From Lachnospiraceae bacterium (GTDB taxonomy: Bacteria > Bacillota > Clostridia > Lachnospirales > Lachnospiraceae), in assembly GCA_022768745.1 (NCBI GenBank), contig JALELK010000107.1:26326-90325 (forward strand): DNA of 64,000 nucleotides, written 5' to 3'. The notes beneath the pieces are model-generated. The model saw nothing but the letters and a program-made list of their open reading frames with translations. It was not told the origin of the DNA and ran no database searches. The position numbers and the translations under genes are program-made. Below, piece by piece: positions 26,708 to 35,521 of the stretch. Each line of letters starts with the position of its first letter. Position 1 is the stretch's first letter.

Positions 26708-27997
26708 ATGACGATAAAGAAGTATCAGGGTAAAACGAAAGAAGAAGCCATTGCGTTGGCAAAAGAGGAACTGGGCAACAGTGTTGTAATTATGAACGTA
26801 AAGGAAGTCCGTCAGAAGGGATTCCTTGGATTGTTTAAAGGCAACCTTTACGAGGTGACAGCTGCTGTGGAGGATGATGCTGTAGCACCACAGCCATTTT
26901 CTGTAAACAGACCGATAACTCCCGCGCCCACACGTGGAAATTTCGAGGCAGTGGCAGATGAAAAAATTACTTTTCCGGCAGCTGCCCAGGAGGATGCATT
27001 AAAAGATGCCTTTGCTGCGGTGAATCAGGTGATTCATACAAAAGAAAAAACGATAGCAGAGGATGTGATAAAAAAAGATCCGGTGAAAAAGGAAAATGTA
27101 ACAGAAAACCAGTCCCAGAACCAGCCGAAACAGGAAAAAACAGAGTTTCGTCCTTTGGAGAGTATGAGTTTTGTGGAGGAAATTTCTACAGAACGGGAAA
27201 ATGAAAACCATACTTTTTATCGGATGCTTTACAAGGTACTTTTGGACAATGAAGTGGATGAAATCTTCATAAATCAGATTATGGATGATGTGGAGAAAGT
27301 GTCACATAGTACAAATGGATTAGATTATCTGATTTCAAATGTATATCAAAAGATGATTTTAAAGTTGGGACAGCCAGATGTGATTTCCCTTTCAAAGTCG
27401 AAACCTAAGGTGGTATTTTTTATTGGACCGACCGGTGTTGGCAAGACCACGACCATTGCCAAGATTGCTTCCAAATTTAAGATTGAACAGGAAAAAAAGG
27501 TGGCATTGTTGACAGCAGATACCTATCGTATCGCCGCTGCCGAGCAGCTTCGTACCTATGCGGATATTCTGAATACACCACTTTCCATTGTTTACACACC
27601 GGAAGACATTGCAAAAGAAATTGAAAAGTTACATGAGTACGATTTGATTTTGGTGGATACAGCGGGATTTTCTCATAAAAATGACGCTCAGCGGGAAGAT
27701 ATGAAAACCCTTCTTTCCAGCCTGCCGGATACTTATGAACGTCAAATTTATCTGGTGCTCAGTTCCACCACAAAGTACAAAGACCTAATAGAAATCACAG
27801 AGACATACCAGAACTTCTGTGAGTACTCTTTGATTTTTACAAAATTGGACGAGACCAGAGCGTATGGAAATATTTTAAATATGAAATTAAAAACCGGAGC
27901 ACCAATTTCTTATGTTACCACAGGGCAAAACGTGCCGGATGACATAGAGGTTGTTGATACACAAAAACTTGTGAAACAATTGCTGGGAGGCAAGTAG
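26708..27997 (+). CDS. flhF: SRP-like GTPase FlhF
   Basis: Places and counts flagella together with FlhG. The N-terminal B domain (KKYQGKTKEEAIALAKEELG) is followed by a variable acidic linker. The NG domain has G1 GPTGVGKTT, ADTYRIAAAEQLRTYA, G3 VDTAGFSHKN and G4 TKLDETRAYGNIL. Overall similar to FtsY and Ffh. It starts one base after the flhA stop and is adjacent to flhG, as in most Firmicutes. Length 429 aa. Confidence 0.97.
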   Translation: MTIKKYQGKTKEEAIALAKEELGNSVVIMNVKEVRQKGFLGLFKGNLYEVTAAVEDDAVAPQPFSVNRPITPAPTRGNFEAVADEKITFPAAAQEDALKDAFAAVNQVIHTKEKTIAEDVIKKDPVKKENVTENQSQNQPKQEKTEFRPLESMSFVEEISTERENENHTFYRMLYKVLLDNEVDEIFINQIMDDVEKVSHSTNGLDYLISNVYQKMILKLGQPDVISLSKSKPKVVFFIGPTGVGKTTTIAKIASKFKIEQEKKVALLTADTYRIAAAEQLRTYADILNTPLSIVYTPEDIAKEIEKLHEYDLILVDTAGFSHKNDAQREDMKTLLSSLPDTYERQIYLVLSSTTKYKDLIEITETYQNFCEYSLIFTKLDETRAYGNILNMKLKTGAPISYVTTGQNVPDDIEVVDTQKLVKQLLGGK

Positions 27998-28873
27998 ATG
28001 GATCAGGCCGAACAATTAAGAAACGTAATTAAACAGAAAAATCAAAATAACATAAATAATGCGAGAATCTTGACCATTACCAGTGGCAAAGGTGGGGTAG
28101 GCAAATCAAATATGGCTGTAAATCTGGCAATTTGGTTTCGGAAAATGGGCCAACGAGTTATCATTTTAGATGCGGATTTCGGTTTGGCCAATGTGGAGGT
28201 TATGTTTGGAACAGTCCCGGAATATAACTTGAGTGATCTGATTTTTGGTGGCAAGAGTATTCGAGATATCATTACCAGAGGACCAATGGACATTGGATTT
28301 ATTTCAGGAGGCTCCGGTATTTTGGACTTAAACAACTTGACCAAAGAACAGATTTCATATTTGGTTCACAGCCTGTCATTGCTGAATGATTTGTGTGATG
28401 TGCTTATTATTGATACCGGTGCAGGTGTCTCAGATGCTGTTTTGGAATTTGTCTTGGCAAGCCCTGAGGTAATTATGGTTACAACTCCGGAACCAAGTTC
28501 CCTGACGGATTCCTATTCGTTATTGAAAGCATTATACAAAAGTCCAAAATTTATTCGGAATGGAACCAATATTCATTTGGTGGCAAATAAGGTAAATTCC
28601 GAGGCGGAAGGACAGGCTGTGTACACGAAACTCAGTTCTGTGGTGGAAAAATTTTTGGATGGAAAGTTGCATTACCTTGGAATGATACCGGCAGATCCGG
28701 TACTGGAAAAGGCTGTCAGGAACCAAAAAATGGTTTCGATTTCTGCACCGAATGCCAGGTCCACAAAGGCCTTTGAAATTATATCCCAGAATCTTATGAC
28801 GGGAGATGACAAGAATCGTTATCGCTGGGGAATCACACAGTTGTTCAATAATTTCATAAATCGGTCGAATTAA
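27998..28873 (+). CDS. flhG: MinD-like ATPase FlhG (YlxH)
   Basis: ATPase that stimulates FlhF and helps pattern flagella. The N-terminus MDQAEQLRNVI contains the DQAxxLR element known to activate FlhF GTPase. The deviant Walker A is SGKGGVGKSNMAVNLA. DADFGLANVEVMFG and LIIDTGAGVSDAVL complete the nucleotide site. A C-terminal amphipathic membrane-binding helix is expected in the last 20 residues. It directly abuts flhF. Confidence 0.95.
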   Translation: MDQAEQLRNVIKQKNQNNINNARILTITSGKGGVGKSNMAVNLAIWFRKMGQRVIILDADFGLANVEVMFGTVPEYNLSDLIFGGKSIRDIITRGPMDIGFISGGSGILDLNNLTKEQISYLVHSLSLLNDLCDVLIIDTGAGVSDAVLEFVLASPEVIMVTTPEPSSLTDSYSLLKALYKSPKFIRNGTNIHLVANKVNSEAEGQAVYTKLSSVVEKFLDGKLHYLGMIPADPVLEKAVRNQKMVSISAPNARSTKAFEIISQNLMTGDDKNRYRWGITQLFNNFINRSN

Positions 28874-28908
28874 TAAAGGAACAAGAGGGATACATTGGAG
28901 TAATTAAT

Positions 28909-29649
28909 ATGGAGATAAATCAGCTTTTATTGGGATGTAAGGTAGATATCAGAATTGTCCAGCAGATTATGCAAAACAATCCGCAAAACGACAAAAAGGG
29001 TGTTTTTTATTCTACTCTTTATGATATTAATTCGGATAACACCCTGGAATTAAATATGCCTTCTGAGGCCGGAAGACTTCAAATTCTGCCCAAAAACATA
29101 CGTTATGAATTTATATTTACTATGGATCAGGGCATCTATAAGGCAGATGGCACCATCACGGAGCATTTGAAAAAAGGTTCGGTTTATCTACTGAAGGCAG
29201 AACTTACCTCGAAACTGGAAAAAATACAGCGCAGGGAATATTTTAGAATTGCCTGCCTTTTGCCTATGACATTTGTGGCTGTAGATGAGAAGGCCATTAG
29301 TTTTCACAGTATAAAAGAGGTAAAAGACAATTTAGAGTCGACGAATGATTTTAAGGTTCGGGGTATGGGGTCTATTTTGGATATCAGTGGCGGGGGCGTA
29401 CGGTTCGTCTCTTCTAATTCCTTATCCGAAATAAAATATATATTGATGCAGTTTGAGATGGAAATGGAAGAGGGGAGACAGAGGGTAGAAACCATTGTCA
29501 GACTTGTTTCATCTACAAAAATGCCGGATGACAACAAATATATCCATCGTGGACAGTTTTACTTTAAAGATGAAAAGACAAAGGAACATGTGATAAGGTT
29601 TATTTTTGAGGAAGAACGCAGAATTAGGAAGAAGGAACAGGGGATATAA
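28909..29649 (+). CDS. PilZ-domain c-di-GMP receptor, YcgR/YpfB-type flagellar brake
   Basis: Predicted motor brake that slows swimming when cyclic di-GMP is bound. The N-terminal half resembles the YcgR flagellar domain (about 1-105). The PilZ domain (about 106-245) starts with the RxxxR motif in QRREYFRIACLLPM. It has the DxSxxG motif in LDISGGGVRF, so ligand binding residues are intact. Placement between flhG and cheB, inside the flagellar cluster, supports the motility role. Its stop shares a base with the cheB ATG. Confidence 0.88.
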   Translation: MEINQLLLGCKVDIRIVQQIMQNNPQNDKKGVFYSTLYDINSDNTLELNMPSEAGRLQILPKNIRYEFIFTMDQGIYKADGTITEHLKKGSVYLLKAELTSKLEKIQRREYFRIACLLPMTFVAVDEKAISFHSIKEVKDNLESTNDFKVRGMGSILDISGGGVRFVSSNSLSEIKYILMQFEMEMEEGRQRVETIVRLVSSTKMPDDNKYIHRGQFYFKDEKTKEHVIRFIFEEERRIRKKEQGI

Positions 29650-30704
29650 TGAAAAAGGTGCTCGTTGTTAATGACTCTGCACTCATGAGAAGGATTGAGT
29701 GTGATATAATCAACTCAGATCCTGATTTTCAAGTGATTGATGTGAGTTTAAACATTGATGATGCCTACGATAAAATCAAGCAAAACAAATACGATATCGT
29801 TGTTTTGGAAATGGTTTTGCGTGGGGCAGATGGTCTGGACTTACTCAGACGATTAAAGGATGAACAGATACACATCACGGTGATTGCAGTCAGTACGCCG
29901 ATTCGTGAAGATGCAGGGGAAACCTTGCGGGCACTGGAAATGGGCGCCTATGACTTTGTGGCAAGACCTGCCAGACCTATTAGTGTATCAGATGATTTCG
30001 GGAAGCATTTGTTACGGGTGATGCATAATAGCTTTTCGGAGAAACCAAGGACAGCGGTAAAGAGAGAAAGACCTGCCGAACAATCCGGAGAAAATGCGGT
30101 GACCAGACCGGAACGCAAAAATGAGAAGCCGGAGATTGTTGCACTGGCTTGTTCTACCGGGGGGCCTCAGGCTCTTTACACGATGATTCCTATGTTGCCG
30201 AAGGAAATTGATGTGCCCATAGTGATTGTTCAGCATATGCCTACCGGATTTACGGAAGCCTTGTCCAATCGCCTGAATGAGTTGAGCAGAATCAATGTGA
30301 AAGAAGCTGAGGATGGAGATATCTTGCAACCGGGGTGGATTTACATTGCACCAGGTGGCAAACATATGGAAATCATTGAAAATCAGAACAAACAAGCCTG
30401 TGTGAGTGTGAATAAAAAACCACCGGTAAACAGTTTGCGACCATGTGCAGATGTTATGTATGAGTCTTTGATACATACCCATTACAAAAATATTTTGTGC
30501 GTGGTTCTAACCGGAATGGGTGCCGATGGCACAAAGGGCATTATTGAACTGGGCAGGCAGAAAAATGTATATGTTATTACTGAAAGCCAGGAGTCCTGTG
30601 TGGTTTACGGTATGCCGAAATCACTGGAGCAAAAAGGACTTTCGGATGAAACCTTTCCGATAGAAAAAATTTCGGAAGCCATTGTTAAGAAGCTAGGGGG
30701 ATAA
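29649..30704 (+). CDS. cheB: Chemotaxis methylesterase CheB with altered receiver domain
   Basis: Removes methyl groups from (and deamidates) chemoreceptors for adaptation. The C-terminal catalytic domain (about 160-351) is intact: nucleophile in ALACSTGGPQAL, His in IVQHMPTGFTEAL, and Asp in LTGMGADGTKG. The receiver is not standard. The acidic pair is Asn8-Asp9 (VLVVNDSALM), the phospho-acceptor position is Glu54 (IVVLEMVLRGADG), and the conserved Lys is Arg106 (DFVARPARP). CheA phosphorylation is therefore unlikely to act in the usual way; Glu may mimic phosphate. Starts at TAATG overlap. Confidence 0.94.
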   Translation: MKKVLVVNDSALMRRIECDIINSDPDFQVIDVSLNIDDAYDKIKQNKYDIVVLEMVLRGADGLDLLRRLKDEQIHITVIAVSTPIREDAGETLRALEMGAYDFVARPARPISVSDDFGKHLLRVMHNSFSEKPRTAVKRERPAEQSGENAVTRPERKNEKPEIVALACSTGGPQALYTMIPMLPKEIDVPIVIVQHMPTGFTEALSNRLNELSRINVKEAEDGDILQPGWIYIAPGGKHMEIIENQNKQACVSVNKKPPVNSLRPCADVMYESLIHTHYKNILCVVLTGMGADGTKGIIELGRQKNVYVITESQESCVVYGMPKSLEQKGLSDETFPIEKISEAIVKKLGG

Positions 30705-30707
30705 GAA

Positions 30708-32825
30708 ATGGATGTAAGTCAATATCTCGATATTTTTATCGACGAAACCAATGGTCATATTCAAACATTGAATGACAACATTATGATTTTGGAGAAAGAG
30801 CCTGAAAACAAGGATGTTATCAATGAGATTTTCCGTGCAGCACACTCTTTAAAAGGAATGGCCGGCACAATGGGATTTAAGAAGATGCAGAGACTGACCC
30901 ATGATATGGAAAATCTGTTTCAGGAAATCCGCAATGACAATATCAAGGTGAACAGTTCGTTGATTGATATACTGTTTAGTTGCCTGGATGCCATTGAGGA
31001 ATACTTAGAGACTGTCAAAGCCACATCCGGTGAGGGCGACAATGGAAATGAAGCGTTGATTCAGCAGTTAAATGACTTTATTGCGGCTGAGGAAGGCAAA
31101 CCTCAGGAAGCACCGGCAGAGGCGGCTGGGGAAACAAAAGCGTCTGAGGGCGAAGCAAAAGCGGATAGTTCAGAGAAAAAGTATTTAAATATAGACGTAG
31201 ATGATGTTTCATGCTCAAAAATGAAAGAGGCAGAGCAATCCGGTTTAAATATTTATGGAATGACTGTACATGTTCAGAAGGATTGTCTGTTGAAAGCGGC
31301 AAGAGCTTTCTTGGTATTTAAGGCAGTGGAAGATTTCGGTGAGATATTGGTGTATAATCCGAGTTCACAGGACATTGAGGATGAAAAATTTGATTTGGAT
31401 TTCAGTTTGATTATTTCTTCTTCCAGTGAGCTGGCACCGATTCTTGAGGCAGTCAATTCTGTTTCCGAGATTGAGAGTGTTGAGGCTGAAAAGGTTTCTT
31501 ATAGTAGTTATGTGGAAACATCGGCAGAAGTTCCGGCAGAGAAGCCAAAGGAGGAGACAAAGCCATCGGCAGCGGAGGCTCCTAAGAAGGAGAAGGCTCC
31601 GGCACCTAAGAATTCCGGCAAGAGTGCTTCAAATAACAAGCATTCCGGCACCAATAAACCGGTGACTGCCAGAACAGTTCGTGTGGATATTGAAAAACTG
31701 GATGCTCTGATGAATCAGGTAAGTGAGTTGATTATTGCCAAGAACAGTCTGGTGTCTATCAGTGATTCTGAACAGGACAATGAATTCAATACACAGACCT
31801 TCCATGATCAGATTGAATATTTGGAGAGGATTACCACAAATCTCCATGAATCTGTTATGAAGGTTCGAATGGTACCAATTGAAAGCGTAGTCAACAAGTT
31901 CCCACGTATGATTCGTGACCTGAGCCGAAAATTGAATAAACCGATGGAACTGTATATGTCAGGTGAGGAAACTGAGTTGGATCGTACCGTTGTGGATCAG
32001 ATTGGCGATCCGCTTCAGCATTTACTTCGTAATTCTGCAGACCACGGTATTGAGTCTCCGGAAGACCGAAAAAAAGCAGGAAAGCTGGAGTCAGGAAGCA
32101 TTTATTTGAAAGCCTTCCAGGAAGGAAACAATGTCATCATTGAAGTACGGGATGATGGTGCAGGTATTGATACAGAAAAGGTGAAGGAAAAAGCTGTAGA
32201 GAGAGGGCTTGTATCAGAAGAGCAGGCAGCAAACCTCTCCAAGAAGGAAATTATAGATTTCCTGTTTATGCCAAGTTTTTCTATGGCAAAAACCATTACC
32301 GATATTTCCGGACGTGGTGTAGGACTGGATGTAGTAAAGTCAAATATTGAAGCGTTAGGCGGAGATGTAGAAGTTAAGAGTACTATGGGAGTTGGAACCA
32401 CATTTATTGTGAGACTTCCACTTACACTTGCTATCATTCAGGCTCTTATGGTTGAAGTGAGGGATGAAAAATATGCCATTGCCCTTGGCTCAATTCAGAA
32501 CATTGAAAATGTTTCTGTCAATGACATCAAATATGTTCAAGCAGAAGAGGTAATTCACTTAAGAGGTATGGTAATTCCTTTGATTCGTTTGGATGAATTG
32601 TTGGATTCCGCTCCAAAGGAAGAAGAGGATGAAAATCTTACAGTTGTTGTCGTTAAGAAAGGTGACAATTATGCAGGACTGGTAGTTGACAACCTGATTG
32701 GACAGCAGGAAATTGTTATTAAGTCTTTAGGAAAGTGCATTGATAACAATAAGATTATCAATGGTGCAACCATTCTTGGTGATGGTGAAGTAGCGTTGAT
32801 TATTGATGTGAATGCAATCTTTTAA
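30708..32825 (+). CDS. cheA: Chemotaxis histidine kinase CheA
   Basis: Autophosphorylates in response to receptors and passes phosphate to CheY. The HPt domain has the phospho-His in AAHSLKGMAGTMGF (His46). A P2-type domain lies at about 163-260, then an Ala/Lys/Pro linker. The P3 dimerisation helices lie at about 325-385. The ATPase domain follows, with N-box HLLRNSADHGIE, G1 EVRDDGAGID and G2 GRGVGLDVV. A C-terminal CheW-like domain runs from about 575. Length 705 aa. Confidence 0.98.
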   Translation: MDVSQYLDIFIDETNGHIQTLNDNIMILEKEPENKDVINEIFRAAHSLKGMAGTMGFKKMQRLTHDMENLFQEIRNDNIKVNSSLIDILFSCLDAIEEYLETVKATSGEGDNGNEALIQQLNDFIAAEEGKPQEAPAEAAGETKASEGEAKADSSEKKYLNIDVDDVSCSKMKEAEQSGLNIYGMTVHVQKDCLLKAARAFLVFKAVEDFGEILVYNPSSQDIEDEKFDLDFSLIISSSSELAPILEAVNSVSEIESVEAEKVSYSSYVETSAEVPAEKPKEETKPSAAEAPKKEKAPAPKNSGKSASNNKHSGTNKPVTARTVRVDIEKLDALMNQVSELIIAKNSLVSISDSEQDNEFNTQTFHDQIEYLERITTNLHESVMKVRMVPIESVVNKFPRMIRDLSRKLNKPMELYMSGEETELDRTVVDQIGDPLQHLLRNSADHGIESPEDRKKAGKLESGSIYLKAFQEGNNVIIEVRDDGAGIDTEKVKEKAVERGLVSEEQAANLSKKEIIDFLFMPSFSMAKTITDISGRGVGLDVVKSNIEALGGDVEVKSTMGVGTTFIVRLPLTLAIIQALMVEVRDEKYAIALGSIQNIENVSVNDIKYVQAEEVIHLRGMVIPLIRLDELLDSAPKEEEDENLTVVVVKKGDNYAGLVVDNLIGQQEIVIKSLGKCIDNNKIINGATILGDGEVALIIDVNAIF

Positions 32826-32842
32826 TGAAGGGGGATTAAACC

Positions 32843-33313
32843 ATGGCAGATAAATATGGAGTAGATGTGGCAGAAAAGGAAAAAGTGCAGTACATTGTTG
32901 TTTCCATTGGAAACGAGCATTATGGATTAGATATTTCTTATGTGGATAATATTGTCAGAATGTGCAAGATTACCCGTGTGCCGAAAGCACCATTTCACTA
33001 TATCGGAATTATCAACTTGAGAGGTGAAGTGGTTCCTTTGATGAGCCTCAGAAGAAAAATGAAATTGGATGATGATACCTTTACGGATTTGTCCAGAATC
33101 ATTATCTTAAAGACAGAAGAACAGGGCCTTGTAGGTGTGGTTGTAGATGAAGTCAAAGAAGTGATTGCACTCTCACCGGATGAGATTGATCGCAATGCTA
33201 AGAGCTCTCAGCCTGACAAGGAAAACTATATCAATGGTATCGGCAAAAATGGTGATGAATTGATTTCTATATTTGAAATTTCTTCTATTTTGGACGAGGT
33301 AGAGGTTTCATAA
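32843..33313 (+). CDS. cheW: Chemotaxis coupling protein CheW
   Basis: Links CheA to chemoreceptors. A single CheW domain (156 aa) with NIVRMCKITRVPKAPFHYIG, GIINLRGEVVPLMSLR and VVVDEVKEVIALS, the expected beta-barrel motifs. GGGGG ribosome site upstream. It sits between cheA and cheC. Confidence 0.96.
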   Translation: MADKYGVDVAEKEKVQYIVVSIGNEHYGLDISYVDNIVRMCKITRVPKAPFHYIGIINLRGEVVPLMSLRRKMKLDDDTFTDLSRIIILKTEEQGLVGVVVDEVKEVIALSPDEIDRNAKSSQPDKENYINGIGKNGDELISIFEISSILDEVEVS

Positions 33314-33328
33314 ATTCTGGAGGGGAAT

Positions 33329-33943
33329 ATGATTAGTTTACAGGAAGTAAATGAGAAATACATAGATGTTCTCAAGGAAATAGGTAACATTGGAGCGGGA
33401 AATGCAACCACAGCGATTGCAAATATGTTGGGACTTCGTATTGATATGAGTGTCCCACAGGTTCAATTTTTGCCGGTTGAGGATATTGGCTCATCCATAG
33501 GTGCAGAGGATGACGTGATTGTAGGGATTATGTTAGGGGTTGAATCAGATATTCAGGGAAGTATGATGTTCCTTATGGATATGAATTCTGCACACCATAT
33601 TATTAATCGTCTGATGATGCGTCCGGATGACTACATGGAAGACTTTGATGAGATGGATTTGTCTGCGGTAAAAGAAGTTGGAAATATTATTGCAGGTTCT
33701 TATTTGTCCGCTTTGTCCGGACTGACAAATCTTACTATCACACCTACCGTTCCTTTTGTGGCAGTAGATATGGCAGCGGCGATTTTAAGTGTGCCTGCTG
33801 TCCAGTTCGGAATGATGGGTGATAATGCGTTGTTGATTAAGACGGAATTCAGTGATGAGTTAAAGATTAATGGATATTTTATTCTGATGCCGGAAGAAGA
33901 GTCATATGAAAAGATATTAACCGCATTGGGATTGCCGTTGTAG
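33329..33943 (+). CDS. cheC: CheY-P phosphatase CheC
   Basis: Dephosphorylates CheY and works with CheD in adaptation. Two ExxN catalytic sites are visible: VLKEIGNIGAGNATTAIANM (Glu17, Asn20) and AVKEVGNIIAGSYLSAL. Length 204 aa matches CheC. Next to cheD, its partner. It is the second CheC-type phosphatase in the window, after FliY. Confidence 0.95.
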   Translation: MISLQEVNEKYIDVLKEIGNIGAGNATTAIANMLGLRIDMSVPQVQFLPVEDIGSSIGAEDDVIVGIMLGVESDIQGSMMFLMDMNSAHHIINRLMMRPDDYMEDFDEMDLSAVKEVGNIIAGSYLSALSGLTNLTITPTVPFVAVDMAAAILSVPAVQFGMMGDNALLIKTEFSDELKINGYFILMPEEESYEKILTALGLPL

Positions 33944-33952
33944 GGGAAGTGT

Positions 33953-34441
33953 ATGGGACAGTTGATTAAGGTTGGTATGGCAGATCTTAAGATATGCAAA
34001 TCCCCTGATGTTTTGACGACCATTGGGTTGGGTTCCTGCATTGGAATCGCAATTTATGATCCTACAACAAAAATTAGTGGATTGGCGCATATTATGTTGC
34101 CTGACAGCACACAAATACGAAACAATACAAATATTGCAAAATTTGCAGATACAGGAATACAAAAGCTTTATGACGATATGATTAAGGCCGGTGCAAACCG
34201 AAGTAAAATGGTTGCCAAGATAGCCGGCGGAGCAAAGATGTTTGAATTGAGCAATTCCAATTCCCAAAGCATCAACATAGGTGATAAGAATGCTATGGCT
34301 TCCAGACAGAAGTTAAAAGAACTGGGGATACCTCTTGTGGCTGAGGATACCGGGTTGAACTTTGGTCGTACAGTGGAACTATATAGTGAGACGGGAGCAT
34401 ATCTGATTAAAGCAGTAGGAAAACAGGAAAAGTACATTTAA
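33953..34441 (+). CDS. cheD: Chemoreceptor glutamine deamidase CheD
   Basis: Deamidates receptor glutamines and stimulates CheC. The catalytic Cys-His pair is present in LGSCIGIAIYD (Cys29) and LAHIMLPDS (His46), with Thr22/Thr23 in the position of the third residue. Length 162 aa is usual. It lies directly after cheC. CheR and CheV, the other adaptation genes, are not in this window. Confidence 0.95.
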   Translation: MGQLIKVGMADLKICKSPDVLTTIGLGSCIGIAIYDPTTKISGLAHIMLPDSTQIRNNTNIAKFADTGIQKLYDDMIKAGANRSKMVAKIAGGAKMFELSNSNSQSINIGDKNAMASRQKLKELGIPLVAEDTGLNFGRTVELYSETGAYLIKAVGKQEKYI

Positions 34442-34452
34442 GAGGGCGACAG

Positions 34453-34716
34453 ATGAATACAAAACCAATTCCTATCATAATTACTTTGATTGCAGCATTT
34501 ATTTCCTGTATTGCTTCTGTGATACAGAGGGTCTCTTTTGATATTTTTACAAAGAGATTGCTTTTGGCTGTCATTTGTTTTGCGATTATTGGAATCATAG
34601 TAAGAGTTGTGATTGAACGGTCATTCAAAACTATGGAAGAGGAGAATGATCAGGAAAAAGAAGAAACGGAGGAGGAAGTCGAAACTGCTGATGAGGAGAC
34701 TCAAAAGGGGGAGTAG
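34453..34716 (+). CDS. Small two-helix membrane protein of unknown function
   Basis: An 87 aa product with two hydrophobic segments, about 7-25 (IIITLIAAFISCIASVIQ) and 34-54 (LLAVICFAIIGIIVRVVI). A strongly acidic tail follows (EEENDQEKEETEEEVET). It sits between cheD and fliA, 11 bp after cheD and with normal ribosome-site spacing, so it is likely a real gene of the operon. I do not recognise a family. Role in motility is inferred only from position. Confidence 0.7.
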   Translation: MNTKPIPIIITLIAAFISCIASVIQRVSFDIFTKRLLLAVICFAIIGIIVRVVIERSFKTMEEENDQEKEETEEEVETADEETQKGE

Positions 34717-34737
34717 ACTTGTGACTGGGGATAAAGA

Positions 34738-35505
34738 ATGAAGGCTGTTGACAGAGGAAAATTATGGGATTCCTATCGTGAGAAACCCACACCGGAATTA
34801 CGTGAGCAGATAATAATTGAATATGCGCCTCTGGTAAAGGTTGTAGCTGGAAGACTGAGTATGTATCTCGGGAAAAATGTGGAGTTTGATGACCTTGTCA
34901 GTTACGGTGTCTTTGGACTGATTGATGCCATTGACAAATTTGATTTGAGTAAAGATGTAAAATTTGAAACCTACGCCAGTCTCAGAATCCGTGGTTCTAT
35001 TTTGGATCAGATTCGTAAGATGGATTGGATTCCAAGGACCGTTCGGCAAAAGCAAAAAAAGATTGACGATGCCATTAAAATCATTGAAATGCGCACAGGA
35101 AAAAATGCTACAGACGAAGAAATTGCCATAGAATTAGGCCTTTCAGATGAGGAATTATTGGATTGGCAGTCTCAGTTAAAGGTTACCAATGTGGTATCTT
35201 TGAATGAATTTGTAGAACAGGGAACAGAGCCGGCGATGGATGCCCACAGCAATTCTCATTTTATTCAACCGGAGGATATGGTTTCTCAGCAGGAATTAAA
35301 ACAAATGCTGGAAGAAGCGTTGGGATTGCTTACGGAAAAAGAAAATAAAGTTGTTTTGATGTACTATTATGAAGATTTGACTTTAAAAGAAATTAGTCAG
35401 GTGTTAGAGGTTTCAGAGTCCAGAGTTTCGCAATTGCATACAAAGGCAATAGCGAAAATGAGAAAGAAAATGGGAAATTATTTGGGAATATTGACTCAGG
35501 AATGA
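34738..35505 (+). CDS. fliA: Flagellar RNA polymerase sigma factor FliA (SigD, sigma-28)
   Basis: Directs transcription of late flagellar genes such as flagellin. Region 2 is VEFDDLVSYGVFGLIDAIDK and KFETYASLRIRGSILDQIRK. Region 3 follows with WIPRTVRQKQKKI. Region 4 has LTLKEISQVLEVSESRVSQL. Length 255 aa fits the SigD/WhiG family. It closes the chemotaxis part of the cluster, as sigD does in Bacillus subtilis. The anti-sigma factor FlgM is not in the window. Confidence 0.97.
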   Translation: MKAVDRGKLWDSYREKPTPELREQIIIEYAPLVKVVAGRLSMYLGKNVEFDDLVSYGVFGLIDAIDKFDLSKDVKFETYASLRIRGSILDQIRKMDWIPRTVRQKQKKIDDAIKIIEMRTGKNATDEEIAIELGLSDEELLDWQSQLKVTNVVSLNEFVEQGTEPAMDAHSNSHFIQPEDMVSQQELKQMLEEALGLLTEKENKVVLMYYYEDLTLKEISQVLEVSESRVSQLHTKAIAKMRKKMGNYLGILTQE

Positions 35506-35521
35506 TTTGATTGGGGGAATT

